This document shows positions 34,626 to 43,371 of a DNA stretch of 64,000 nucleotides, piece after piece. Both the position numbers and the translations under genes were made by a program. A model generated the notes under the pieces. That model searched no databases. It saw nothing but the letters and a program-made list of their open reading frames with translations, and was not told the DNA's origin. This stretch comes from an uncultured Paracoccaceae bacterium (GTDB taxonomy: Bacteria > Pseudomonadota > Alphaproteobacteria > Rhodobacterales > Rhodobacteraceae). Where the stretch lies: contig CANMMF010000003.1 of assembly GCA_947498985.1 (NCBI GenBank), positions 310,001-374,000 of the forward strand, in the 5' to 3' direction. How positions within the stretch are numbered: position 1 is the first letter of the stretch; each line of letters opens with the position of its first letter.

Positions 34626-36191
34626 TCAGTTCACCGTCACCCAGCGCAGGATGAAGAAGTTGTCCGGGCGTTGCGTCAGCGAAATGTTGGAGCGCGCGCC
34701 CCAGACCAGCGGCTGCACGTAAAGCGGCACATAGGCGACCTCATCCTGCAGGATCTGCGTGGTCTCGTCGATCATCATCTGCCGCTTGCCCGCGTCGATC
34801 TCCGACTGGATCATCGGCAGCAGCTCATCCACACGCGCGTTCGAGAACCCGCCGAAATTCCAGCTGCCGAGCTTTTTCTCGGAGTTCGGCGTGGCGGCGA
34901 GAAAGCGGAACGGATGTTCGGCATCAAACGTGCCCGGCGACCAGCCCAGCAGGTACATGTCGAAATTGTCGGCGCGCAGTTCCGGCCAGTAATTCGAGAC
35001 CGGCATCGCGTCGAGCGTCGCGTTAATGCCCACCTGCGCCAGCATGCCGGTGATCGCCTGACAGACCGCCTCGTCGTTGAGATAGCGGTCGTTGGGGCAT
35101 TTGAGCCCGAAGTTGAAGCCGGCCTCGTAGCCCGCCTCGGCCAGCAGGGCGCGGGCCTGATCGGGATCGTAGGCGGGCCGGTCGGCGCGCGCTTCCGAGA
35201 AGCCCGACATCGCGGGGCTCACGAGCTGGCTTGCCGGTTCGGCATTGCCGCGCATGATGGTCTGCAGGATTGCGGGCACGTTCACCGCATGCGCCACCGC
35301 CTGACGCACCTTTGCATCCGCAAACGGGTTCTTGCCTTCGACATCCGAGGAATATTTCAGCGCTTCGGCTTCATGCGGGAAACCCAGCATGATCACCCGC
35401 GCCTCGATGCCCTGAATGACCTGCACATCCGGATTGTCGGCAAGCCGGGCAACATCCTGGATCGGCACCGGGTTGATCATGTCCACATCGCCCGAGAGCA
35501 GCGCGGCCAGCGCGGTGGCGGCGTTCTGGATCGGTGTCAGCTCGGCGCGGGTGATGTTGTGCTCGACCTCTCCCCACCAGCCCTCGAAAGGCTCCAGCAC
35601 CGTGCGCAGACCGGGCTCGCGCGCGGTGATCCGGAACGCGCCGGTGCCATTGGCGTTCAGCGTCGCGTAATTGCCGTTCTCCTTGTCGGGGCGGGCGGTG
35701 TCATTGGCCTCGGCCCAGCCGCTGTCCATGATCATGAAATTGGCGATGGAGCCCGGGAAGATCGGGTTCGGCGCGGAGGTCATGAAGTCGATGGTGTAAT
35801 CGTCCACCACCTTTACCTCCGAGATCGAGGCAAACCAGCTGCGCACATCCGAGCTTTCGGAGGCCGCGCGCTCATAGGAAAAGAGCACATCCTCGGCATT
35901 GAACGCGGCCCCGTCCTGGAAGGTCACGCCTTCGCGCAGCATGAAGCGCCAGCCCTCGCCGTCGCCGATTGGCTCCCACGCGGTGGCCAGCGCCGGTTCC
36001 ACCGACATGTCCTTGCCGCGGCGCACGAGGCCTTCATAGACGTTGTTGAGAAAGCCCAGAACCGGTGCAGAGCTGACCGCATGCGGGTCCATGGTCTGCG
36101 GATCGGTGGTGACGGCGAATTTGAACTCTTCGGCGACGCCCGGGCTGGCGAGCAAGGCCGCAAGAGCCGCGGCGGAGGTCAGTCTGATCAT
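34626..36191 (-). CDS. Family 5 (peptide/nickel type) ABC solute-binding protein, copy 1
   Basis: This 521-residue periplasmic protein starts at ATG 36191 with signal MIRLTSAAALAALLASPGVA. SBP_bac_5 features include TTDPQTMDPHAVSS, WRFMLREGVTFQDGAAFNAEDV, GTGAFRITARE and CPNDRYLNDEAVCQAITGML. It has no adjacent permease or ATPase genes and ends at its own terminator. It is clearly paralogous to the gene at 51428-53008 (same order of motifs such as FNAEDV.FS.ERA and CPNDRY.NDEA.CQA), the two lying on either side of the sugar island. The ligand is unknown. Confidence 0.9.
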   Translation of the reverse strand: MIRLTSAAALAALLASPGVAEEFKFAVTTDPQTMDPHAVSSAPVLGFLNNVYEGLVRRGKDMSVEPALATAWEPIGDGEGWRFMLREGVTFQDGAAFNAEDVLFSYERAASESSDVRSWFASISEVKVVDDYTIDFMTSAPNPIFPGSIANFMIMDSGWAEANDTARPDKENGNYATLNANGTGAFRITAREPGLRTVLEPFEGWWGEVEHNITRAELTPIQNAATALAALLSGDVDMINPVPIQDVARLADNPDVQVIQGIEARVIMLGFPHEAEALKYSSDVEGKNPFADAKVRQAVAHAVNVPAILQTIMRGNAEPASQLVSPAMSGFSEARADRPAYDPDQARALLAEAGYEAGFNFGLKCPNDRYLNDEAVCQAITGMLAQVGINATLDAMPVSNYWPELRADNFDMYLLGWSPGTFDAEHPFRFLAATPNSEKKLGSWNFGGFSNARVDELLPMIQSEIDAGKRQMMIDETTQILQDEVAYVPLYVQPLVWGARSNISLTQRPDNFFILRWVTVN

Positions 36192-36494
36192 GATGCGTTT
36201 CCTTCGATGCCGCGCCCCGGTTCGGGCGCGCTCCCGCGGCAGGATGTCACAGGACGCCCTGGCGCGCCTCCCCGGTGCGGTCACGACTGTGTGAACAGGA
36301 ACCTGTGAGTGCAGAGAAAGATCGCTATGCGGGACGAAGCGGACTTTTGCAGTTGCGGCTATTGCTGACGCAGCATATGCGGGCTTTCGCTTCAGATCCG
36401 TTTATACACCGCCGGACGCTTCCCGAAGCGGTCATTTAAAACGGGTTTGAGGAAGATCGGCATCCTTCAGGTCTTCACGTGTTGCGGAGCGCCG
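36192..36494. other. Gene-free junction between core and island
   Basis: No supported gene. Base composition falls in this stretch and it contains AAGCGGACTTTTGCAG, a phrase resembling short degenerate intergenic sequences I associate with Rhodobacterales. It marks the left border of the lower-GC block. Confidence 0.4.
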
Positions 36495-37469
36495 TCAGTC
36501 GCTCAACAGTTTTTCCGCCAAGGGGCGGTCTACCACCAAGTGGGATACCAATCCGCCTGAGATGGCCGATTGTGTCGCCGCAAGTCTTTCAAGCCCCGCT
36601 ACAACCAGCAATTTTTTTGACGCTGTGCGAAGACTTTCCAATGGTGCAGAGATCAGGCGATCGGAGGGTGCGACCGCGCATTCCTTTCCATCGGCATCGA
36701 TGAAGCGGCAGGCGATGATCCCTGTCGCTCCGGCCTTGCGGGCGGCCGCGATTTCATTGGGTTTTGCCATACCGGCGGCAACAAGATGGGTGTCATCGCT
36801 CATGTTGCCAATTGAATAGACCACCATGTCGAGCCCCTCCATGCGCGCCAGTTGCGCGGCTATCGTGGGTTCTTTGCGAAACACATCTGCAAGCTCGGCG
36901 TTTGCGACCATTGCGGGCGCATGAAGGGTAAAGCACCGGGCACCAATCTGGCTGGCGATGCGGATGGCGCAGTGCTCAGAGGCTGGAACCCGCGCCGAGA
37001 TCATGGATCCGATCAGCTGGGTCACCTCGCCGTTTTCGACGGTCACACGAGGAAGTGCATTCGTCAAGGCCAGCACCGTTTCGCCCCAGGCGACACCGAT
37101 GCGATCCCCTTTTTCGACGATGTCGAGAAAAGCCATTGCCGCGACCCTGCCAATTTGGCGCAACGCCTCAGCGCGATCCGATGTTTGGCTGGAAAACGTG
37201 TCGGAGACATAGACATCCTGCAGGCGGAACTTCTCGCACAGATCGCGGGCGAGCGCGTTCTCCTTAAGTTGCTTCCCGCCCACGTGAATTTCGACAATCC
37301 CCTGATCGCGGGCTTCACGCAGCATATTCACAACCGTCACGCGTGACACTTGCAAGCGCTTGGCAATATCGCTCTGGGTCAGTCCCTCGCCATAATAAAG
37401 CAAAGCCACATTGCTGAGTTGAGCCGTCCTGTCCGCGTCCTTCATGCGTGCCCTGCGATTATCCAGCAT
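36495..37469 (-). CDS. SorC/DeoR-type sugar-binding transcriptional regulator
   Basis: The 324 residues have an N-terminal helix-turn-helix (about 17-50: VALLYYGEGLTQSDIAKRLQVSRVTVVNML). A C-terminal sugar-phosphate-binding domain of the SorC family follows (GDRIGVAWGETVLALTNALP, NGEVTQLIGSM, SIGNMSDDTHLVAAG, VVAGLERLAATQSAI). SorC proteins sense phosphorylated sugars. It is the last gene of the minus-strand run kinase-dehydrogenase-AraD-like-regulator, three bases after the previous stop, and is the likely reader of the palindromes at 40724 and 48677. Codon use is less GC-rich than in core genes. Confidence 0.88.
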   Translation of the reverse strand: MLDNRRARMKDADRTAQLSNVALLYYGEGLTQSDIAKRLQVSRVTVVNMLREARDQGIVEIHVGGKQLKENALARDLCEKFRLQDVYVSDTFSSQTSDRAEALRQIGRVAAMAFLDIVEKGDRIGVAWGETVLALTNALPRVTVENGEVTQLIGSMISARVPASEHCAIRIASQIGARCFTLHAPAMVANAELADVFRKEPTIAAQLARMEGLDMVVYSIGNMSDDTHLVAAGMAKPNEIAAARKAGATGIIACRFIDADGKECAVAPSDRLISAPLESLRTASKKLLVVAGLERLAATQSAISGGLVSHLVVDRPLAEKLLSD

Positions 37470-37472
37470 CTG

Positions 37473-38138
37473 TCAGGACTTCACGTTTTTCTGGCCAGCC
37501 TGTCCATAGTATTTGCGGAACCAATTGTAACACCGGTCTATTTCTGCTTGCGGCAATTCCTCGACTGGCCCGCGCAGCATCGCCAGATGCGTGGTCATGG
37601 CGGCTTCTTCGAGGTACATCGCAAAACTTGTCGCGTCGGTCGCGGATTTGCCCATGGTGAAGACGCCATGCGCTTTGACCAATGCAGCGTATCCGCCGTC
37701 AGCGGCCTCCAGCACGGCTTCGCCCGTATCGACCTCACCTGGCGTGGCATAGCGGGAACAGGGCACGTCGCGCCCCAGCATATGAGTGATCGGCGTCAGG
37801 ACAGCCGGTATCCGTTCGCCCCGCGCGGCAAAACTGCTGGCATAAGGTGAATGGGTATGCGTGATGCCAAAAACATCCGCGCGGCGCGCATAGATATATA
37901 GGTGAATGCCGGTATCGACGGACGGCTTCATCGCGCCTTCCACAACATTGCCTTCCAGATCAACGACGACCATCGTGTCAGGCGTCAGTTTCGCAAACTT
38001 CACGCCCGAGGGTTTGATGACGATGAGGCCGGTGTCGGGATCGCGCCCGGACACATTCCCGCCCGAGCCAACAACCAAACCGTTGCGCGGCAATTCGTGG
38101 TTCTGTTCGCAGACCTCTTCTTTCAGCGCTTCAAGCAT
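37473..38138 (-). CDS. Class II aldolase/L-ribulose-5-phosphate 4-epimerase family protein
   Basis: This 221-residue zinc enzyme resembles AraD: LVVGSGGNVSGRD, PSGVKFAKLTPDTMVVVDLEG, KPSVDTGIH with the epimerase-type Asp, zinc ligands in ITHTHSPYAS and VKAHGVF, and the C-terminal YYGQ containing the AraD tyrosine. However, aligning without gaps at IPA...PC puts His where E. coli AraD has catalytic D120, and the following PCSRYATPGE is closer to FucA-type aldolases. It could therefore be an epimerase acting on an unusual ketose phosphate or an aldolase. It overlaps the dehydrogenase stop by one base. Confidence 0.85.
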   Translation of the reverse strand: MLEALKEEVCEQNHELPRNGLVVGSGGNVSGRDPDTGLIVIKPSGVKFAKLTPDTMVVVDLEGNVVEGAMKPSVDTGIHLYIYARRADVFGITHTHSPYASSFAARGERIPAVLTPITHMLGRDVPCSRYATPGEVDTGEAVLEAADGGYAALVKAHGVFTMGKSATDATSFAMYLEEAAMTTHLAMLRGPVEELPQAEIDRCYNWFRKYYGQAGQKNVKS

Positions 38139-39181
38139 CAGACAGGTACTCCGTGCGGGTAGACGACGATTTTCAGGGATTTCTCAGCCTCGACCAGCAT
38201 TCGAAACGCCTCTGCGCTGTCGGCGATTTCAAACCGGTGCGAGACCGCGTCCTTGGCGTTGATTCGGCCCGCTTCGAGCAGACGGATGTAGCTGTAGGTG
38301 TCCGTGTGATCCGATGAATATCGCGATGTTATCGTGATCTGGTCGAAATAGGCCTTATGCCCGTTTTGCACCCAATCGGTCTCGGGCGGCAAAGGCGCAC
38401 CAAGATGCAAGCAGCCGCCAACTTCGACCAGCGACATGGCTTGATCCCAGGCCGACGGGAAGGGGGCGATCACGATGACCGTGTCGGCGAGCCGCCCGTT
38501 ATTCAGCGCTCGCATACCTTCAACCGCGTCTTCGATCTTGGGGTTGATAGCGTGGGTCGCTCCAAAGTGGCGGGCCTTTTCCAGCCGCCAGTCTGAAAAG
38601 TCGAGCGCCACGACCTTGCCCGCCCCAAACAGCGGAGCGAGATGCACAAAGCCCTGGCCCATGAACCCAGCCCCCACAACCGCCACTGTATCACCAGGCT
38701 GAATGTTGCAGACTTTCAATCCCGAGAGCACGCAGGACCAGGGTTCAATCGTCACGGCCTCTTCGTCGCTGATCGTGTCGGGCAGCTTGTGTGTGTCCAT
38801 GGCAAGATGTTGCGCCGAGACTTTGAAGTATTCGCAGACCCCACCAGGATCGAGCCGCGTTGATTTGTAGAATGGGTCGCGTGTGAAATGCCCCCGGCGC
38901 GACAAATGGGAATCGATACGGCCCACGTGGTGGTTCACAAAGACCCGGTCCCCGATCTGATAGTCCGCCACACCCGCCCCGAGTTCGACAACTTCACCGC
39001 TTGGTTCGTGGCCCAGCACTTTGGGCTCGGTCTTGTACCAGGCCATGGTTTCGCCACCGCAGAGCCCGCAAGCGCGCGTCTTGAGCAGCATCTCACCGGG
39101 GCCGACCTCGGGCACGGGGCGTTCTTCGATCCGGATGTCGTCAATGGCGTATTGCACCGCGGCTTGCATCATGTTGGTCAT
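38138..39181 (-). CDS. Zinc-type medium-chain alcohol dehydrogenase 1 (polyol/sugar dehydrogenase-like)
   Basis: This 347-residue MDR protein is a probable NAD(P)-dependent polyol or sugar oxidoreductase. Catalytic-zinc elements are CGLCGGE and GHEPSG; the Rossmann motif is VAVVGAGFMGQGFVHLA. The region that usually carries four structural-zinc cysteines reads VFVNHHVGRIDSHLSRRGHF and has none. ATG 39181 was chosen over a codon three residues later. It lies between the kinase gene (10 bases upstream) and the AraD-like gene, so it probably supplies a ketose to the kinase. The exact substrate is unknown. Confidence 0.88.
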   Translation of the reverse strand: MTNMMQAAVQYAIDDIRIEERPVPEVGPGEMLLKTRACGLCGGETMAWYKTEPKVLGHEPSGEVVELGAGVADYQIGDRVFVNHHVGRIDSHLSRRGHFTRDPFYKSTRLDPGGVCEYFKVSAQHLAMDTHKLPDTISDEEAVTIEPWSCVLSGLKVCNIQPGDTVAVVGAGFMGQGFVHLAPLFGAGKVVALDFSDWRLEKARHFGATHAINPKIEDAVEGMRALNNGRLADTVIVIAPFPSAWDQAMSLVEVGGCLHLGAPLPPETDWVQNGHKAYFDQITITSRYSSDHTDTYSYIRLLEAGRINAKDAVSHRFEIADSAEAFRMLVEAEKSLKIVVYPHGVPV

Positions 39182-39191
39182 TGCGAAGGCC

Positions 39192-40685
39192 TTATTGTGA
39201 TGGGATCGCACGCAGCGTATCCGACAGGATTTGATAGCGGTCAAAGACTGCGCCATAAGCGGCGTGACTTTCTAAATTGCAGGTATAGCGAAGCAGGGTT
39301 TCGTCGCGGGCGGACAGCGCGATCGGATCAGCGCCAGACACAGCGGCGGCCCCAATACAGGCCGCTCCCCAAAGGCCAAGGTCTGAAGCGCCGCTGACCA
39401 GAATGTCCTGCCCGATCACATCTGCGATGATCTGGCACCAGACAGGGTTGCGCGCGCCGCCCCCAGTCAGTTGGACCGGAACACTTGGCAAACCGCCCTC
39501 ACTGACGCAACAGTGGCGCAGACTAAGGGCTGTGCCCTCCATCACTGCGCGGCCCAGTTCGGCCTTGGTCGTGCTGGCAGACATCCCGATAAAGCTGGCG
39601 CGGATGTCCGGGGATACAAACGGTGCGCGTTCTCCATTGAGATAGGGCAGGAACGTGACCCCGTTCGATCCGATGGGCACATCCTCGACCAGAGCGTTCA
39701 GCTTTTCGGCAACCTCGCCTGCGCTGTCACCGCTTAGGCTCTGCGGATGCAGGCTGGCGAACCAGTCGAATGCAGCGGCCCCGGTAGTTGGGGCGAGCAC
39801 GCGGATCAGTTTGTCTGCCGTGGGGTGCACGACCGTCGCGGCGAGCGGATCACGCGTTGGTATGACGCTGTCAATCAGGATGTTGACGACCGCTGTTGTG
39901 CCCATGATCATCATCGTTTCGCCGGACTGCGCCAGCCCCATGCCCACGATCATCGCGCCCAAGTCGAGCGTCGCCACAGACACAGGCAGACCACGCGGTA
40001 ATCCGGTCGCCTTGGCGACATCGTCCGTGACATGGCCCAAAACCTCGGTGGCGCGGCGCGGGTGCGGCAAGCGATTTTGCAGGTCGCCACAGTCCAGCGC
40101 GGCACAGGCTTCGCCGTAGGATTGGGTCTGAAGATCAAGAAAGGGGATGGAGGCATTAGACAGATCCGTTGCGATCTGCCCGGTCAACCGCATGCCGACG
40201 AAGTCGCCGCATGTGACAAGATGTGCGGTGCGCGCGGCGCTTTCAGGTTCGTGCTGCCGTATCCAGCGCCAACCCAAGGCGGATGTGCCCGGCCACAGCG
40301 CCGTGTTGCAACCAAGACCAACCGCCTGCAACCCGCCGGATGCTTCAAGAGATGACAGGTCTTTGACGGCTTGCCCCCGCGTATCCGACCACAAAATCGC
40401 ATTCCGGACAGGGTCGCCGTTCTTATCCAGGGCCCAGCAGCCGTCGCCTTGAGCGGCAAGCCCCAGTGAGGTGATCGTGTGCCCGGCGCATTGCGCCGTA
40501 ACAGAAGACAGGCAGTCAACGACGCCCTGCCATACCGTATCCATGTCTTGTTCAGCTTCGCCATCCGGCCCCCGCAGCACTTCTGTTGCACCTTCGGCAG
40601 AGACAACAACTGCGCCGTCACGGCCGTATGCTGCCGCTTTGATCGCGGTGGTTCCAACATCAAGGCCAAGCCAGATTTCCGACAC
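39192..40685 (-). CDS. FGGY family carbohydrate kinase (xylulokinase/ribulokinase-like)
   Basis: This 497-residue cytoplasmic sugar kinase starts at GTG 40685, which has AGGAGG five bases upstream; the ATG at 40712 lacks a site. The N-terminal IWLGLDVGTTAIKAAAYGRDG is the ATPase phosphate-1 motif. The C-terminal VPVQLTGGGARNPVWCQIIADV is the FGGY signature region, and LPYLNGERAPF is also typical of xylulokinase-like members. It heads the minus-strand operon divergent from the ABC importer genes, so it likely phosphorylates the imported sugar or its oxidation product. Confidence 0.9.
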   Translation of the reverse strand: MSEIWLGLDVGTTAIKAAAYGRDGAVVVSAEGATEVLRGPDGEAEQDMDTVWQGVVDCLSSVTAQCAGHTITSLGLAAQGDGCWALDKNGDPVRNAILWSDTRGQAVKDLSSLEASGGLQAVGLGCNTALWPGTSALGWRWIRQHEPESAARTAHLVTCGDFVGMRLTGQIATDLSNASIPFLDLQTQSYGEACAALDCGDLQNRLPHPRRATEVLGHVTDDVAKATGLPRGLPVSVATLDLGAMIVGMGLAQSGETMMIMGTTAVVNILIDSVIPTRDPLAATVVHPTADKLIRVLAPTTGAAAFDWFASLHPQSLSGDSAGEVAEKLNALVEDVPIGSNGVTFLPYLNGERAPFVSPDIRASFIGMSASTTKAELGRAVMEGTALSLRHCCVSEGGLPSVPVQLTGGGARNPVWCQIIADVIGQDILVSGASDLGLWGAACIGAAAVSGADPIALSARDETLLRYTCNLESHAAYGAVFDRYQILSDTLRAIPSQ

Positions 40686-40723
40686 GGGGTCCTCCTGTTT
40701 GCGGGTAAACATCTGAAATAAAA

Positions 40724-40739
40724 TTTGACAAATGTAAAC
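40724..40739. promoter_or_regulatory. Island operator 1, between kinase operon and ABC importer operon
   Basis: TTTGACA-AA-TGTAAAC is a near-palindrome sharing the core ACA-N2-TGTAAA with the site at 48677. Its location between two divergent operons of the same pathway makes it the likely SorC regulator site. A second inverted repeat, TGTTT-N6-AAACA (40696-40711), overlaps the kinase ribosome site. Confidence 0.6.
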
Positions 40740-40798
40740 TCATTTGCTTTCTGTCAGCATATAAATTCGGCCACTTGCCGATCAAAGGGAGGATCATA

Positions 40799-41770
40799 AT
40801 GCGATATCACATCTCTGCACTTGCGGTCACCGTCGGGCTGGCAGTTGCCACATCTTCAGCAGCCGACGGACACCTGAGCCTTGATGGAAAAACAATTGGT
40901 GTGGCCGTCGTCGGGACTCAGCACTTTTGGGACCGTGAAGCCTTCAACGGTGCCACAAGCACAGTTGAAAGCCTGGGCGGCACGGTCGTTGCTGTTGACG
41001 GCGGACGCGACAATCAGGTGCACGCCGATAACCACGATATCCTGCTGAATAACGGCGTTGATGCGGTGATCTCGATCTTGGGCGATGGCTCGGTAGAGCC
41101 TAAGTTTGAAGCCTTGAAAGCCGCTGGCATTCCGGTTTTCACGGTGGACCACCCAAGCCCCCATGCGGTGAACAACACCACATCTGACAACTACTACATG
41201 GGCACGACCATTGGCCGTTACATGGCAGACGCGATTGGCGGTGAAGGCAAGGTCGCTGTGTTCAACGCGTTCGAAAATGCGCTGCGTATCTGCGGTATCC
41301 GTACAGGTCTGTGGAAATATGTGCTGGAGGATTACCCCGGCATCGAAATCGTGCAGCCGGAACTGGCAGAAGAATTTGCCAACGCGCCAGAAGATGCACG
41401 CAAGAAAACGCTCGACCTGCTCAGCCAGTATCCTGAGGGCACGCTTGATGCCATTCACGTGGGCTGCTGGGACCAACCGGCCATCGGTGTGGTGCAAGCA
41501 TTGGAAGAAGCCGGACGCACAGACGTTTTGGTGACCGCGCTTGATGGCGGCCCGGATACGCTGGAGATCATGGCTGAAGACGGCTCGCCTTTCGTGGCGA
41601 ACGTGGCCCAGCAACCAAACCTGATCGGGTCCACATCTGCCATGAACGTCGCACGCTACTTTGCTGGTGAGACCCTGTTGCCGCAGACTTATGTCGACGT
41701 TGTCCCTGTCAACGGGCAGGCCGAAGCCAAAGCCGCATATTCAGCGCTTGGCTATGGTTCGCTGGATTGA
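40799..41770 (+). CDS. Ribose-type sugar ABC transporter substrate-binding protein
   Basis: This 323-residue periplasmic protein starts at ATG 40799 (GGGAGG six bases upstream) with signal MRYHISALAVTVGLAVATSSA. The Peripla_BP_4 fold shows TIGVAVVGTQHFWDREAFNGA, NGVDAVISILGD, GIPVFTVDHPS and VTALDGGPDTLE. It would deliver a monosaccharide or polyol to the permeases encoded next. A hairpin with a T-run follows its stop, which would give more binding protein than membrane subunits. The sugar specificity cannot be read directly. Confidence 0.92.
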   Translation: MRYHISALAVTVGLAVATSSAADGHLSLDGKTIGVAVVGTQHFWDREAFNGATSTVESLGGTVVAVDGGRDNQVHADNHDILLNNGVDAVISILGDGSVEPKFEALKAAGIPVFTVDHPSPHAVNNTTSDNYYMGTTIGRYMADAIGGEGKVAVFNAFENALRICGIRTGLWKYVLEDYPGIEIVQPELAEEFANAPEDARKKTLDLLSQYPEGTLDAIHVGCWDQPAIGVVQALEEAGRTDVLVTALDGGPDTLEIMAEDGSPFVANVAQQPNLIGSTSAMNVARYFAGETLLPQTYVDVVPVNGQAEAKAAYSALGYGSLD

Positions 41771-41787
41771 TCCGCTTGATCTGAAAC

Positions 41788-41821
41788 GGGGGCGGTGGTT
41801 TCATCCGCCGTCCCCTTTTTT
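41788..41821 (+). terminator. Partial terminator between binding protein and ATPase genes
   Basis: GGGGGCGGTGG (41788-41798) and CCGCCGTCCCC (41805-41815) form an 11-bp stem with one mismatch and one wobble, then TTTTTT. Such intra-operon hairpins after binding-protein genes are common. Confidence 0.8.
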
Positions 41822-41844
41822 ATGCGAATTGAAAGCCGTGTCGC

Positions 41845-43371
41845 ATGTCTGATCTCAGCGCTTTTTCCTTACAGGGTATTACCAAGGAATTCCCGGGTGT
41901 TCGCGCGCTTGAGGATGCGTCTTTGAAGGTGCGTCCGGGCGAAGTGCATGGGCTCGTGGGGGAAAACGGCGCGGGCAAGTCCACGGTCATCAAGGTGTTG
42001 GCAGGCATTTATCGGCCCGAGGCAGGCAATATCACAATCGGAACCCAGACCCTGTCGCCCGCAACTCCGGAAAGCGTGCACGCAGCCGGTGTGCGTTTCA
42101 TTCATCAGGAACTGCACCTGGTTCCACATTTTACGATCACGGAATCCGTCTTTCTGGGACAGGAACGCGTCGGGCGCTTTGGATTGGATACGGCCGGGAT
42201 GCGCGCCGATGCCGAGGCGTTTCTGCGCGACATGCTGGGCGTCACTCTTCCCGGTAACAGGCTGATCCGAGATCTGGGCACTGCCGAACGCAAACTCGTC
42301 CAAATTGCCCGCGCGCTGATAGATGGTGCTGCGAAGGTTGTGGTTTTTGACGAGCCGACCGCCCCCTTGGCGAGTGATGAGGTTGACACTGTCATGCGCG
42401 CCATCAGGCGCTTGAAAGAGCAAGGCATCGCGATCCTTTATGTCTCGCATTACCTGTCTGAAATCACTGATATCTGCGACCGGGTCACCGTGTTCCGGCA
42501 AGGCAAAACCGTTGGTGTTTTTGACGACATTACAGACGCAAGCGGTAGTGATCTGGTCTATGCCATGGTTGGGCGGGACATCGCCGACATGTTCCCCAAA
42601 AAGGGCACCCGCCAAACCGGAACCGGGTTTGCCATTGACGGCCTTTCCGATGGAAAGACCTTTGAAGGGATTTCGATCAGCGTCGGCAAGGGTGAGATCC
42701 TTGGCATCGCCGGTCTGATCGGATCCGGACGTGAAGAGCTGATCGACACGATTTATGGCCTGACAAAGGCTGGCTCTGGAAGCTTCACCTTCGAGGGACA
42801 ACCGCTGCAGATCAAAAGCGCGGCGCAGGCCGTGCGTGCAGGGATTGTTCTAGTGCCGCGTGACCGCCGCCACGACGGGTTGGTCCTGCCCATGACGGTC
42901 GCGGAAAACACGACGCTGGCAACGCTGGAGCGCAACGCAACCTTCGGGTTGGAAAACCGCCGCGCCGTTAGCAACAGCACCGAGGCGCAGATCAAGGCGC
43001 TCGACATTCGCCCGCCCAACCCGAACGCGGTGACACGACTCTTGAGCGGTGGAAACCAGCAAAAGGTTGTCCTGGCCCGCTGGATGGCTAAATCGGCACG
43101 GGTTTTCATCTTTGACGAACCCACGGTTGGCGTCGATGTCGGCGCCAAGGCCGAGATTTACCAGTTGATCGAAGACCTCGCCGCCGGTGGGGCTTGCGTC
43201 ATTGTATCATCCTCCGACCCGGTGGAGTTGCAGGGCGTGTGTGACAGGATTGCCGTCATGATGCGCGGCGCAATCATCGCGGAGCTGCCGACAGAAGGCC
43301 TGAGTGTCGATACGCTTGTAGCGGCAACGACCGGCGCAGTAGATGCAAGGGAGTTGGCCGATGCAAGCTGA
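41845..43371 (+). CDS. Sugar ABC transporter ATP-binding protein (RbsA/MglA type, two ATPase domains)
   Basis: The 508 residues form two ABC domains. The first has Walker A GENGAGKS at 39-46, a degenerate signature (DLGTAERKLVQIA) and Walker B VVVFDEPTAPLAS. The second has a degenerate Walker A (GIAGLIGSGREEL) but a good signature LLSGGNQQKVVLARW and FIFDEPTVGVDVG. This asymmetry is normal for RbsA/MglA/XylG proteins. It powers the ribose-type importer with the two permeases downstream; its stop overlaps the next start. Confidence 0.93.
   Translation: MSDLSAFSLQGITKEFPGVRALEDASLKVRPGEVHGLVGENGAGKSTVIKVLAGIYRPEAGNITIGTQTLSPATPESVHAAGVRFIHQELHLVPHFTITESVFLGQERVGRFGLDTAGMRADAEAFLRDMLGVTLPGNRLIRDLGTAERKLVQIARALIDGAAKVVVFDEPTAPLASDEVDTVMRAIRRLKEQGIAILYVSHYLSEITDICDRVTVFRQGKTVGVFDDITDASGSDLVYAMVGRDIADMFPKKGTRQTGTGFAIDGLSDGKTFEGISISVGKGEILGIAGLIGSGREELIDTIYGLTKAGSGSFTFEGQPLQIKSAAQAVRAGIVLVPRDRRHDGLVLPMTVAENTTLATLERNATFGLENRRAVSNSTEAQIKALDIRPPNPNAVTRLLSGGNQQKVVLARWMAKSARVFIFDEPTVGVDVGAKAEIYQLIEDLAAGGACVIVSSSDPVELQGVCDRIAVMMRGAIIAELPTEGLSVDTLVAATTGAVDARELADAS

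Noticed and set aside
37473-38138. Naming the gene araD
   Set aside because: The D120-equivalent is not conserved and FucA-like features are present, so a symbol would overstate the evidence.
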